DNA of 64,000 nt from Pseudomonas sp. (GTDB taxonomy: Bacteria; Pseudomonadota; Gammaproteobacteria; Pseudomonadales; Pseudomonadaceae): assembly GCF_030150285.1 (NCBI RefSeq), contig NZ_JASLGE010000071.1, positions 12,450 to 76,449 on the forward strand, read 5' to 3'. The notes below the pieces were generated by a model that saw only the letters and a list, made by a program, of their open reading frames with translations, was not told the DNA's origin and made no database searches. The first letter of the stretch is position 1, and the number at the start of each line of letters is the position of its first letter. This document shows positions 34,251 through 42,935 of the stretch, one piece after another. Made by a program: the position numbers and the translations under genes.

Positions 34251-34333
34251 TGTAGGAGCGAGCTTGCTCGCGATCTTTCGTTTTAAAGATCAAAAGATCA
34301 CGAGCAAGCTCGTTCCTACAAGCTCGCTCCTGC
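34251..34333. repeat. REP pair (two inverted units and a third half)
   Basis: tgtaggagcgagcttgctcg and the inverted cgagcaagctcgttcctaca face each other across gatcttt/aaagatc, followed by a further agctcgctcctgca. This is the common Pseudomonas palindromic repeat. Confidence 0.9.
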
Positions 34334-34344
34334 AAAAGGCGAGC

Positions 34345-35079
34345 TTAGTGTTTGGCGATCAAGTTGCCGGCATGCAGCCCGCATTCTTTTTGCGTGGCTT
34401 CTTCCCACCACCAGCGGCCTTCGCGCTCGTGCTGGTTAGGCAGCACCGGGCGGGTGCACGGTTCGCAACCGATGCTGATAAAACCGCGTTCATGCAAGCT
34501 GTTGTAAGGCAGTTCGAGCATGCGGATGTAACCCCAGACTTCTTCGCTGGTCATTTGCGACAACGGGTTGAATTTGTACAGCGGGCGTTCGGGGGTGGAG
34601 AACGCTGCGTCGACTTCCAGGGCCGCTACCTGGCTGCGGGTGCCGGGGCTCTGGTCACGGCGTTGGCCGGTCGCCCATGCCTTGACGGTCGACAGTTTGC
34701 GTCGCAGCGGTTCAATTTTGCGCACGCTACAGCATTCGCCGTGCCCGTCCTTATAGAAGCTGAACAGGCCCTTTTCCTTCACGAACGGCTCGAGTCGCGT
34801 GTGGTCCGGGGAGATCAGTTCGATCTGGATGTTGTAATGCTCGCGCACCTGATCAATAAAACGATACGTTTCAGGGTGCAGGCGCCCGGTGTCGAGGCTG
34901 AACACTTTGACGTTTTTGTTAAGTTTCCAGGCCATGTCCACCAGCACGACATCTTCGGCACCGCTGAATGAAATCCAGAGTTCATCGCCAAAGTGTTCAA
35001 AGGCAAGTTTGAGAATGTCCTGCGGGGATTTGCTGGCGTATGTCGCGGCGAGTTCGGCGACGTCGAACGGGTGGCTCAT
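34345..35079 (-). CDS. cysH: adenylyl-sulfate (APS) reductase, iron-sulfur type
   Basis: CysH reduces adenylyl sulfate to sulfite in assimilatory sulfur metabolism. The 244-residue protein carries the nucleotide-binding SFSGAEDVVL and SLDTGRLHPETY. The cysteine pair C116-C117 in GECCSVRK and C205-x-x-C208 in IGCEPCTRP form the 4Fe-4S site that separates APS-type from PAPS-type enzymes, and the catalytic C233 is in KECGLH. The REP pair lies just downstream. The pabB gene lies upstream on the same strand. Confidence 0.95.
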   Translation of the reverse strand: MSHPFDVAELAATYASKSPQDILKLAFEHFGDELWISFSGAEDVVLVDMAWKLNKNVKVFSLDTGRLHPETYRFIDQVREHYNIQIELISPDHTRLEPFVKEKGLFSFYKDGHGECCSVRKIEPLRRKLSTVKAWATGQRRDQSPGTRSQVAALEVDAAFSTPERPLYKFNPLSQMTSEEVWGYIRMLELPYNSLHERGFISIGCEPCTRPVLPNQHEREGRWWWEEATQKECGLHAGNLIAKH

Positions 35080-35148
35080 CAGGCGGCTTCCTACAGTGAA
35101 TGGCGCTGGGCGCTCTCTAGTGGGCGGGATGTTAGCAAAAACCGCGGG

Positions 35149-36492
35149 CTACAGGGTTCGCAGCGTGTCGAGCAGCACTTTCACTTTGGTAATGGATTCC
35201 TGATATTCGTCTTGCCAGTCAGAGTCGGCCACGATGCCGCCGCCGCCCCAGCACGTGATGCGCCGGTCTTTGACCAGCAGGCTGCGAATGGCAATGGAAC
35301 TGTCCATTTCGCCGCGAACGTCGAGGTATAGCAGCGAACCGCAGTAAATGCTGCGGCGCGTGGGTTCGAGCTCGTCGATGATCTGCATGGCGCGGATCTT
35401 CGGCGCGCCGGTAATTGAGCCTCCAGGAAAGCTATCGCCGATCAAGTCCAGGGCGTCTTTGCCGGGAGCCAATTCGCCGGTGACACTGCTGACCAAATGA
35501 TGAACATTGGGGTAGCTTTCCAGGGTAAACAGCTCGGGTACCCGGACTGAACCGGTGCGGCAGGTGCGCCCCAGGTCATTTCGCAGCAAGTCCACGATCA
35601 TCAGGTTTTCGGCGCGATCCTTGGCACTGGCTAGCAGTTCGGCGGCATTCGCCGCATCTTCGCCAGCCGTTTTGCCGCGTGGGCGGGTGCCTTTGATCGG
35701 GCGGGTTTCGACCTGCCGATGGCTGACGCGCACAAAGCGTTCGGGTGACAGGCTTAAAATGGCGTTGTCATGCGGCAAGTGCATAAACCCGGAAAAGGGT
35801 GTGGGGCACGCGGCACGTAACGCGCAGTAAGCGGACCAGGCATCGCCTTCGCATTCGGCGCTAAAGCGCTGTGTGTAATTGACCTGATAACAGTCGCCCG
35901 CCTGAATGTACTGGTGAATGCGGTTCAGCGCCTGCTCGTAACGGTTGGCACTGATGTCGGGTTGCATCGGCTGTTTCAGGTGAAAGGCGGTGTTCACGCA
36001 CGGCTGTGGCTGGCTGAATAACTGAACCAGGCGTTCACGTTCGCCCGCTGACAGAGCTGGGTGAAATACCAGTTGCGAGGTGGCGAGCCGGTGATCGCTG
36101 ACCAATGCCCAGGCATATAGCCCGAGCCGGGCTGCAGGCAGTTGAATATCGTCTTCTGACAGGGCTGGCAGGTGTTCGAGTGTGCGGCCGAAGTCGTAGC
36201 TCAAGTAGCCGATCAGGCCGCCGGCAAATGGCAGTTCGAGACCCTCCGGGAGCGTTGCTTTGCCCAGTTGCTGGAGGCTATCGCGCAAGCGCTGCAAAAA
36301 TGCGCGGCCCGGTTCATCCGGTTGCACTGCCAGTGTCTGCTTTGGCCACGCGCTCATGATGTCGTAGCGCCCGCGGTCGGCAGCGGGGCGGCCGCTGTCC
36401 AGCAGCACAGCACCAGGCGCATGACGTATCTGCGCAAAGTAATCGGCGGGGTTGGCGAAGTAAGGCAGGGGATGTACAGAACAGGTCAACAT
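35149..36492 (-). CDS. pabB: aminodeoxychorismate synthase component I
   Basis: PabB makes 4-amino-4-deoxychorismate for folate. The 447-residue product has the N-terminal anthranilate-synthase-I-like domain and the chorismate-binding domain with AGDCYQVNYTQRF, ETRPIKGTRPRGKT, DLLRNDLGR and GSITGAPKIRAMQIIDELE. The glutaminase partner is not in the window. The KGT motif lysine and the length favour PabB over TrpE. A 69-base gap separates it from cysH downstream. Confidence 0.92.
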   Translation of the reverse strand: MLTCSVHPLPYFANPADYFAQIRHAPGAVLLDSGRPAADRGRYDIMSAWPKQTLAVQPDEPGRAFLQRLRDSLQQLGKATLPEGLELPFAGGLIGYLSYDFGRTLEHLPALSEDDIQLPAARLGLYAWALVSDHRLATSQLVFHPALSAGERERLVQLFSQPQPCVNTAFHLKQPMQPDISANRYEQALNRIHQYIQAGDCYQVNYTQRFSAECEGDAWSAYCALRAACPTPFSGFMHLPHDNAILSLSPERFVRVSHRQVETRPIKGTRPRGKTAGEDAANAAELLASAKDRAENLMIVDLLRNDLGRTCRTGSVRVPELFTLESYPNVHHLVSSVTGELAPGKDALDLIGDSFPGGSITGAPKIRAMQIIDELEPTRRSIYCGSLLYLDVRGEMDSSIAIRSLLVKDRRITCWGGGGIVADSDWQDEYQESITKVKVLLDTLRTL

Positions 36493-36651
36493 GCGAAGCC
36501 AGTCAGCCAGTGGGGCGGGGTGCAGATTGTAGTCTTGTGTAGGACAGCAACGCTAATGCTGTCGTAATTGCCGAAGGCTGTGCCCGTGTACCCAATACGG
36601 CGCTGGCACACAGGGCATGGCCTTCGGTGTTGTCATGAGGTTCAGGGCGAA

Positions 36652-37635
36652 TCAGGTGTCCTGGTGGATATGCCCGAACAGCTCTTGGGCAAAGCGCACC
36701 CGTTCTTCGGCGGTTTCCTTGATGCCCTTGGCGGCGAGCGCTTCAAGGTGGGCTTCCACCGCGTGAGTGCGCAAGGTCAGGCCGCAGTCGTTGGCGATCT
36801 GGATGTTCAGCCCCGGGCGGGCGTTGAGTTCCAGAATCAGCGGGCCTTTGTCCTGGTCGAGCACCATGTCGACACCGATGTAACCCAGCCCGCACAACTC
36901 ATAGCAGCCCGCGGCCAACTTCATAAAGCCGTCCCAATTGGGCAACTGCACGCCGTCCACCGCATTGGTGGTGTCGGGGTGCTTGCTAATGATGTTGTTC
37001 AGCCACGTACCGCGCAGGGTCAGGCCGGTTGCCAAGTCAACGCCGACACCAATCGCGCCTTGGTGCAGGTTGGCTTTGCCCCCGGATTGACGGGTGGGCA
37101 GGCGCAGCATGGCCATTACCGGGTAGCCCATCAGCACGATAATGCGGATATCCGGCACACCTTCGTAGCTGATGCTTTTGAAGATCTGATCGGGTGTGAC
37201 CCGGTATTCGATCAGCGCCCGGTCACGGTGGCCGCCCAAGGAGTACAGGCCGGTGAGGATGCTGGAGATCTGATGTTCGATTTCTTCGTGGCTGATGATC
37301 TTGCCCGACACCGTGCGATAGCGGTCTTCGAAACGGTCGGCAATCACCAGGATGCCGTCGCCGCCCGCACCTTGTGCGGGTTTGATCACGAAGTCGCTGC
37401 GGCCGCCGATGATCTCATCAAGCTTGTCGATTTCCTTCTCGGTGGAAATGACGCCGTACATTTCCGGCACATCGATGCCGGCTTGAATCGCCCGTTCCTT
37501 GGTGATGATCTTGTCATCCACGATCGGGTACAGGCTGCGTTTGTTGTACTTGAGTACGTAGTCCGCATTACGCCGATTGATGCCCATGATGCCCCTGGCT
37601 TCCAGGGCCTTCCAGGTCTTCCAGAAGCCAAACAT
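36652..37635 (-). CDS. ATP-grasp alpha-L-glutamate ligase-like protein
   Basis: The 327-residue protein is annotated in many genomes as alpha-L-glutamate ligase-like (RimK-related ATP-grasp). Visible ATP-grasp landmarks are VIKPAQGAGGDGI (nucleotide-binding lysine), EYRVTPDQIFKSISYEGVPDIRI, and the metal-binding LELNARPGLNIQIAN. Its start overlaps the stop of the 7TM transglutaminase-like gene by one base, so they are coupled. The substrate is unknown. It is the third gene of a conserved three-gene module that also includes a retropepsin-like protease. Confidence 0.88.
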   Translation of the reverse strand: MFGFWKTWKALEARGIMGINRRNADYVLKYNKRSLYPIVDDKIITKERAIQAGIDVPEMYGVISTEKEIDKLDEIIGGRSDFVIKPAQGAGGDGILVIADRFEDRYRTVSGKIISHEEIEHQISSILTGLYSLGGHRDRALIEYRVTPDQIFKSISYEGVPDIRIIVLMGYPVMAMLRLPTRQSGGKANLHQGAIGVGVDLATGLTLRGTWLNNIISKHPDTTNAVDGVQLPNWDGFMKLAAGCYELCGLGYIGVDMVLDQDKGPLILELNARPGLNIQIANDCGLTLRTHAVEAHLEALAAKGIKETAEERVRFAQELFGHIHQDT

Positions 37636-39167
37636 CAGGAGTCAGCCTTCAAAAAGGCTTTGAAGCGGATCAGTTCGGTCAGGCGGTACCCGCGATAGCG
37701 ACCCATGGCCAGCATGAAACCTACCAGAACCAACAGCACGGCCGGGAACGTAAACACGAAGTACACCAGTTCCGGGATGCTCATCACCAGGTAGGCCAAC
37801 GTGGCGGCAAACAGGGTGCCTATGGCGACTTTCATCGCATGCCCGGCCCCTCGCTCCTCCCAGGTGATGGACAGGCGCTCGATGGTCATGGTCAGAATCA
37901 CCATCGGGAACAAGGCCACCGAGAGCCCACGGTCAAGGCCCAGTTTGTGGCTGAACAGGCTGATGGCGGCGATGAGTATCACCACGAAGGTCAGCACCAC
38001 GGACAGCCGCGGCAGCATCTGCAGCTTCAGATGCTCCAGATAAGACCGCAGCATTAACCCGAGCGCCGTGATTACCGTAAACAGGATGATGCCGAAGCCC
38101 AGTTGGGTTTCGCGGAACGCCAGCGCAATCAGTACCGGGGTGAATGTGCCCAGCGTTTGCAGGCCGATCAGGTTGCGCAGCACCAGAATTACCAGTACGC
38201 CAATCGGGATCATCACCATGATCATGAAGGTTTGCTGGGTTTGCAGCGGCAAGCCGTAGAGCGAGTATTCCAGGAAATTGGCGTCGGTGTTCTCGTCCGT
38301 CAGCTTGGCCAGGCGGATGGCATTCATCTCGCTGTTGTTCAGGCTGAACGTCACATTGGCTTTTTTACCGCCATCGACCGTGACCATGGGTTCATCGCCG
38401 ATCCACCACAGCAGGCGATCCTCCGGCAGGCCTTGTGCACCGCTTTCCGGGTTGAAGTACAGCCAGTCGTTGCCGTTAAAGCTGCGCAGCCACAGTTCCG
38501 GGCTTTGTGGCTGATCGGCCTCCAGGCGGATGGTGTGGACGCGTTCCATCGGTACGTGGGCAATCGACAGCAGCAGCTCAATGACCTGCGCCTTGTGGGC
38601 CGTCGAGGGGTCGCCTGCCAGCAGCAATTTCACGTTGTCATCATTGGGGTTGTTTACCCGCTTGATGGTTTCGCTGATAAAGGTTTCAACGTCAGCCGAG
38701 TGCTGACGAATAGGCGCAAGCAATGCTTCAGCGGCGATTTTCTCAGGGCCTTCTACCGCGATGCTGTCGCGGAAAACCGGGCCTTTAACCTTGGTTTTGT
38801 CGCCCGAGTAGCGCTTGGTCAACACCAGGCGGTAGTACAGGGTTTGCTTGCCGCTGACGCGGCGCGCGGACCAGGTCACCTTGCGGTTGCCATCCACCCG
38901 GTTGACGCTCACCCCATAGTTATTGGAGATGAAGCTTTCGTTCAGGCTGACGTAGTCGCGGTTGAGCGGCGGGACGAACATCTGGATCTTGACCGGATCC
39001 TTGGAGTTGGCAACGAACTCGACCTTGGCATCAATGTTCCACAGGTCGTCGGTGGCGTCTTCGGTCACCGGAATACCGATAACAAAAATCTGATACGCGG
39101 TAATTGAAAGGCCCAATGCCACCAGCACGGTGATCAAGATTTTCAGATGAAGGGTTAGCGCACGCAT
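37635..39167 (-). CDS. inactive transglutaminase fused to seven-transmembrane domain
   Basis: The 510-residue protein opens with one membrane span (residues 7-28), then a periplasmic domain of the inactive-transglutaminase type (about 60-290) and seven C-terminal membrane spans (about 310-500). It matches the UUP1 / 7TM_transglut family in layout. The transglutaminase fold lacks an obvious Cys-His-Asp set (no cysteine is visible in that part), which fits the label inactive. It lies between the protease gene and the ATP-grasp gene, in one operon. Confidence 0.85.
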   Translation of the reverse strand: MRALTLHLKILITVLVALGLSITAYQIFVIGIPVTEDATDDLWNIDAKVEFVANSKDPVKIQMFVPPLNRDYVSLNESFISNNYGVSVNRVDGNRKVTWSARRVSGKQTLYYRLVLTKRYSGDKTKVKGPVFRDSIAVEGPEKIAAEALLAPIRQHSADVETFISETIKRVNNPNDDNVKLLLAGDPSTAHKAQVIELLLSIAHVPMERVHTIRLEADQPQSPELWLRSFNGNDWLYFNPESGAQGLPEDRLLWWIGDEPMVTVDGGKKANVTFSLNNSEMNAIRLAKLTDENTDANFLEYSLYGLPLQTQQTFMIMVMIPIGVLVILVLRNLIGLQTLGTFTPVLIALAFRETQLGFGIILFTVITALGLMLRSYLEHLKLQMLPRLSVVLTFVVILIAAISLFSHKLGLDRGLSVALFPMVILTMTIERLSITWEERGAGHAMKVAIGTLFAATLAYLVMSIPELVYFVFTFPAVLLVLVGFMLAMGRYRGYRLTELIRFKAFLKADS

Positions 39168-39172
39168 TTCAA

Positions 39173-39721
39173 TTACTCTGCGGTTTTAGCGTTGGCGACG
39201 CAGGCAGGTTTGCCAGCAGCGTATTTAAGACTGGGGTCGACCAGCGCATCAAAGCGTTTCAACGCTTCGGAGCCGATCAACAGCGGGTATTGGAACGCAC
39301 TTCTATCAGTCAAGTTCACTTCTATTGTTCGTAAAGCTTTGCCCATGCAAATTTCCAGAGAAATGACCGGCCGCGAGGTGTAATTTTTGTCGGCCTGAGG
39401 GTCGTAATCGCCGGAGCGGCGCTTGATTTTACTCACGCGGGCCAGCGGGCGCTCGATGGGGTGCGAGTGGGCATCATCAATGGCCAGGTAGAAGCGCACC
39501 CAACTTTCGCCGTCCCGCTTGAAGCGTTTGATATCGCGGGCGCTCAGTGAGGCGGTTTTGGCCCCAGTGTCGAGTTTGGCCGCTACTTGCAGGTCGATAC
39601 CTGTCAGTTCAGCGTATTCATTGAGGCCATAAACAGTCTTCTCGGCACCTAAGCTCAAGCCGGGCAAGCCCAGTAGGCAGAGAAGGGTAAAGAGGGGCAA
39701 ACATTTCATAAATCGAGGCAC
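39173..39721 (-). CDS. periplasmic retropepsin-like protease (Zn_protease/RimK-associated family)
   Basis: The 182-residue protein has a signal peptide ending near LSLGA (residues 22-26) and the aspartic-protease-like motif KLDTGAKTASLSA with D51-T52-G53. The later block PLLIGSEALKRFDALVDPS is typical of the family once called ATP-dependent zinc protease. It begins the operon with the 7TM protein 5 bases downstream. The three genes together probably act on peptidoglycan or an envelope peptide, which is an inference from the module and not shown here. Confidence 0.85.
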   Translation of the reverse strand: MPRFMKCLPLFTLLCLLGLPGLSLGAEKTVYGLNEYAELTGIDLQVAAKLDTGAKTASLSARDIKRFKRDGESWVRFYLAIDDAHSHPIERPLARVSKIKRRSGDYDPQADKNYTSRPVISLEICMGKALRTIEVNLTDRSAFQYPLLIGSEALKRFDALVDPSLKYAAGKPACVANAKTAE

Positions 39722-39988
39722 GTCTCTTGCAAACTTCAGTTCAAGGCGACTGGCAGGGGTGCAAGTTTCCTCGTGCGGCTGCCCGGTGAACAGGGCAGGG
39801 CGGATGCGGTCGGCATTCTAACATGATGGTTTTATGGCGCCAGCGTTGCGGCGGTTTTGCCCGGCTTGTTGGTGTGTCGATTAAACCAAGGTCTAATCGG
39901 TAGATTGTCGACAATGTATATTTATCCTTTGACTGCAACGGCTTAAATGGCTAGTTTTGACACCATTGATTTCAAAGGTGTCGACAAT
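39722..39988. other. divergent promoter region, protease module / prp operon
   Basis: These 267 bases hold the promoters of both operons. The only strong signal is the palindrome at 39904-39915. The tata-containing stretch just after it (tgtatatttatc) may be the prp -10. Confidence 0.5.
39904..39915. promoter_or_regulatory. probable PrpR (FadR-type GntR) operator, site 1
   Basis: ATTGTCGACAAT is a perfect 12-base palindrome. Its core tgtcgaca fits operators of FCD-type GntR regulators. A near copy, gtgtcgacaata, ends at the first base of the prpR ATG. Confidence 0.65.
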
Positions 39989-39989
39989 A
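39978..39989. promoter_or_regulatory. probable PrpR operator, site 2
   Basis: gtgtcgacaata repeats the core of site 1, 74 bases further on, and touches the preferred prpR start codon. Binding to both sites could loop the promoter or block translation initiation. Confidence 0.55.
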
Positions 39990-40711
39990 TGCTGCAAGCC
40001 CTGGCCCCCGACGTGTTCACCCCGGACGACTCCGAAACCCTTTCCGAGAACGTGTTCCGGCGCATTCAGGCGGCCATTGTCAAGGGCGAGATCGCCCCTG
40101 GCAGCAAGATCTCCGAACCTGAATTGGCCCGCACCTACGGCATCAGCCGTGGCCCGCTACGCGAAGCCATTCACCGTCTTGAAGGCCAGCGTTTGCTGGT
40201 GCGGGTCCCGCATGTCGGGGCGCGGGTGGTGTCCTTGAGCCACGCCGAGCTGATCGAACTCTATGAAATTCGCGAGTCCCTTGAAGGCATGGCTTGCCGC
40301 TTGGCCGCCGAGCGCATGAGTGACGAGGACATTGCCGAACTGCGCCGTGTGCTCGAAACCCATGAGCGCGATGAGGCCTTTCAGGCCGGGGTCGGGTACT
40401 ACCAGCAAGAAGGCGACTTCGATTTTCACTACAAGATTATCCAGGGCAGCGGTAATCGCACGCTGACTCAAATGCTCTGCGGCGAGCTGTACCAATTGGT
40501 GCGCATGTACCGCATCCAGTTTTCCGCCACCCCCAACCGCCCGCATCAGGCGTTTGCCGAGCATCACCGCATTCTCGATGCCATTGCCGATCGCGACGGC
40601 GAACTGGCCGAGTTACTGATGCGCCGACATATCGGCGCTTCGAAACGCAATATCGCGCGTCATTACCAAGACAGCGCCCAGCAGACAGCCACTCCACGAG
40701 GTGAGTCATGA
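39989..40711 (+). CDS. prpR: GntR-family (FCD) regulator of the methylcitrate operon
   Basis: The 240-residue protein has an N-terminal winged helix (ELARTYGISRGPLREAIHRLEG) and a C-terminal FCD ligand domain (LYEIRESLEGMACRLAAERM, then FDFHYKIIQGSGN and the metal-binding histidines HQAFAEHH). It starts at 39989, not at an ATG 14 codons earlier, because aaaggtg lies before it and MLQALAPDVF... gives a family-like N-terminus. It overlaps prpB by 4 bases and probably represses the operon until 2-methylcitrate is present. Confidence 0.9.
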   Translation: MLQALAPDVFTPDDSETLSENVFRRIQAAIVKGEIAPGSKISEPELARTYGISRGPLREAIHRLEGQRLLVRVPHVGARVVSLSHAELIELYEIRESLEGMACRLAAERMSDEDIAELRRVLETHERDEAFQAGVGYYQQEGDFDFHYKIIQGSGNRTLTQMLCGELYQLVRMYRIQFSATPNRPHQAFAEHHRILDAIADRDGELAELLMRRHIGASKRNIARHYQDSAQQTATPRGES

Positions 40712-41595
40712 GCAATAAGAACAGTCCAGGTCAGCGTTTCCGTGATGCAGTCGCCAGTGAACATCCCTTGCAAGTGGTCGGTGCGATCAACGCCAACCAT
40801 GCGCTGTTGGCCCAGCGTGCCGGCTTCAAGGCCATTTACCTGTCGGGTGGCGGTGTGGCGGCGGGCTCTTTGGGCGTGCCGGACCTGGGCATTACCGGCC
40901 TGGATGACGTGCTGACCGATGTTCGCCGCATTACCGATGTGTGCGACTTGCCTTTGCTGGTCGATGTGGACACCGGTTTTGGCTCCTCGTTTTTCAACGT
41001 GTCGCGCACCGTCAAATCGATGATCAAATTCGGCGCGGCCGCCATTCATATCGAAGACCAGGTAGGTGCCAAGCGCTGCGGCCACCGCCCGAACAAGGAA
41101 ATTGTCTCGCAGCAAGAGATGATCGACCGTATCAAAGCAGCCGTTGATGCGCGCACCGATGACAGCTTTGTGATTATGGCGCGTACTGATGCATTGGCGG
41201 TGGAAGGCCTGGAATCGGCGCTGGAACGTGCGGCGGCCTGTATCGAGGCGGGCGCTGACATGGTGTTCCCCGAAGCCATCACCGAGCTTGAGATGTACAA
41301 GCTGTTCGCTGACCGCGTTAAAGCGCCGATTCTGGCCAATATCACCGAGTTTGGCGCGACCCCGCTGTACACCACCGAACAACTGGCCAGTGTTGATGTA
41401 TCGCTGGTGCTTTACCCGCTGTCGGCGTTCCGTGCCATGAACAAGGCGGCCGAAAACGTGTATGGCGCCATTCGTCGCGACGGCACCCAGCAAAACGTGA
41501 TCGACACCATGCAAACCCGCATGGAACTGTACGACGCTATCAACTACCACGCCTTCGAGCAGAAGCTTGATGCCGTGTTTGCCGCGAAGAAGTAA
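40708..41595 (+). CDS. prpB: methylisocitrate lyase
   Basis: PrpB splits 2-methylisocitrate into pyruvate and succinate, the last step of propionate breakdown. The 295-residue product has the lyase signature KRCGHRPNKEIVS with the catalytic cysteine and the metal-binding DVDTGFGSSF. It starts inside the last codons of prpR (ATGA). A short palindromic repeat follows before prpC. Confidence 0.95.
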   Translation: MSNKNSPGQRFRDAVASEHPLQVVGAINANHALLAQRAGFKAIYLSGGGVAAGSLGVPDLGITGLDDVLTDVRRITDVCDLPLLVDVDTGFGSSFFNVSRTVKSMIKFGAAAIHIEDQVGAKRCGHRPNKEIVSQQEMIDRIKAAVDARTDDSFVIMARTDALAVEGLESALERAAACIEAGADMVFPEAITELEMYKLFADRVKAPILANITEFGATPLYTTEQLASVDVSLVLYPLSAFRAMNKAAENVYGAIRRDGTQQNVIDTMQTRMELYDAINYHAFEQKLDAVFAAKK

Positions 41596-41611
41596 CAGAA
41601 CACCGTGATCC

Positions 41612-41640
41612 TGTAGGCGCGAGTTTGCTCGCGCCTACAG
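41612..41640. repeat. REP-like repeat between prpB and prpC
   Basis: tgtaggcgcgagtttgctcg with closing cgcctaca is a single hairpin unit of the Pseudomonas palindromic repeat, 16 bases after the prpB stop. Confidence 0.88.
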
Positions 41641-41696
41641 ATAAGACCGAACCCGTAGTTGCCGAATCCCTAAAAAATTCAAGATTGGAGACCGCA

Positions 41697-42824
41697 ATGG
41701 CCGAAGCAAAAGTATTGAGTGGTGCAGGTTTACGCGGCCAGGTGGCCGGGCAAACGGCCCTGTCGACCGTAGGCCAGGAAGGCGCAGGCCTTACGTACCG
41801 TGGCTATGACGTACGTGAACTGGCGGCCGATGCCCAGTTCGAAGAAGTGGCTTACCTGTTGCTGTACGGTGAGCTGCCAAGCCAAACCGAGCTGGCAGAC
41901 TACACCGCCAAGCTCAAAACCCTGCGTGACTTGCCGCAAGCGCTGAAAGAAGTGCTGGAGCGCATCCCCGCCGATGCCCACCCCATGGACGTGATGCGCA
42001 CCGGTTGTTCGTTCCTGGGCAACCTGGAGCCAGAGACAGACTTCTCCCAGCAACTGGACAAGACCAACCGCCTGCTGGCCGCCTTCCCGGCGATCATGTG
42101 CTATTGGTACCGCTTCAGCCACGACGGCAAACGCATCGACTGCGTAAGCGATGAAGCGTCTATTGGCGGGCACTTCCTGCACTTGCTGCACGGCAAGAAG
42201 CCGAGCGAGTTGCACGTCAAAGTGATGAACGTGTCGTTGATCCTGTATGCCGAGCACGAGTTCAACGCCTCCACCTTCACCGCCCGGGTGTGCGCATCGA
42301 CCCTGTCCGACCTGTATTCGTGCATTACCGCGGCCATTGGCTCGCTGCGTGGCCCGTTGCACGGCGGTGCCAACGAAGCGGCGATGGAAATGATCGAGCG
42401 CTTTGCCTCGGCTGACGCTGCGGTTGAAGGCACCCTCGGCATGCTGGCGCGCAAGGACAAGATCATGGGCTTCGGCCACGCGATCTACAAAGACAGCGAC
42501 CCGCGCAATGAAGTGATCAAGGGCTGGTCGAAGAAACTGGCCGATGAAGTGGGCGACACGGTGTTGTTCCCGGTGTCTGAAGCCATCGACCACACCATGT
42601 GGGCGCAAAAGAAACTGTTTCCCAACGCGGATTTCTACCATGCCTCTGCGTACCACTTCATGGGTATTCCGACCAAGCTGTTTACCCCGATCTTTGTGTG
42701 CTCGCGCCTGACCGGCTGGGCCGCTCACGTGTTTGAGCAGCGCAGCAACAACCGCATCATCCGTCCAAGCGCTGAATACATCGGCGTTGAGCAGCGCAAG
42801 TTCGTGTCAATCGAGCGTCGCTGA
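41697..42824 (+). CDS. prpC: 2-methylcitrate synthase
   Basis: PrpC condenses propionyl-CoA with oxaloacetate. The 375-residue protein has the citrate-synthase-family blocks GPLHGGANEAAMEM (active-site His), GFGHAIYKDSDPR (second His) and the terminal arginine region RIIRPSAEYIG. The start at 41697 follows a ggaga ribosome site; an upstream frame opening at 41625 overlaps the repeat and was rejected. It is in line with acnD downstream. Confidence 0.95.
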   Translation: MAEAKVLSGAGLRGQVAGQTALSTVGQEGAGLTYRGYDVRELAADAQFEEVAYLLLYGELPSQTELADYTAKLKTLRDLPQALKEVLERIPADAHPMDVMRTGCSFLGNLEPETDFSQQLDKTNRLLAAFPAIMCYWYRFSHDGKRIDCVSDEASIGGHFLHLLHGKKPSELHVKVMNVSLILYAEHEFNASTFTARVCASTLSDLYSCITAAIGSLRGPLHGGANEAAMEMIERFASADAAVEGTLGMLARKDKIMGFGHAIYKDSDPRNEVIKGWSKKLADEVGDTVLFPVSEAIDHTMWAQKKLFPNADFYHASAYHFMGIPTKLFTPIFVCSRLTGWAAHVFEQRSNNRIIRPSAEYIGVEQRKFVSIERR

Positions 42825-42848
42825 TCCGCAGGGTGCCGCCCCGCCCTT

Positions 42849-42888
42849 TGTAGACGCGAGTTTGCTCGCGATCTGTAAGCGTCTACAG
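42849..42888. repeat. REP-like repeat between prpC and acnD
   Basis: tgtagacgcgagtttgctcg and the closing gcgtctaca form an imperfect hairpin with the outer arms changed together (gacgc/gcgtc), a sign of selection for pairing. Confidence 0.85.
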
Positions 42889-42935
42889 AAGACGGGGAGG
42901 CACTCTCAGCCCTAACCGTGATCGAGACCCCTGCC

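Noticed and set aside
34177..34971. 264-codon plus-strand frame
   Set aside because: It lies opposite cysH, crosses the REP pair, and has no domain; it is a shadow of the high-GC gene on the other strand.
36568..37698. 376-codon plus-strand frame
   Set aside because: Opposite the ATP-grasp gene whose motifs are intact; the plus-strand product has no recognisable motif.
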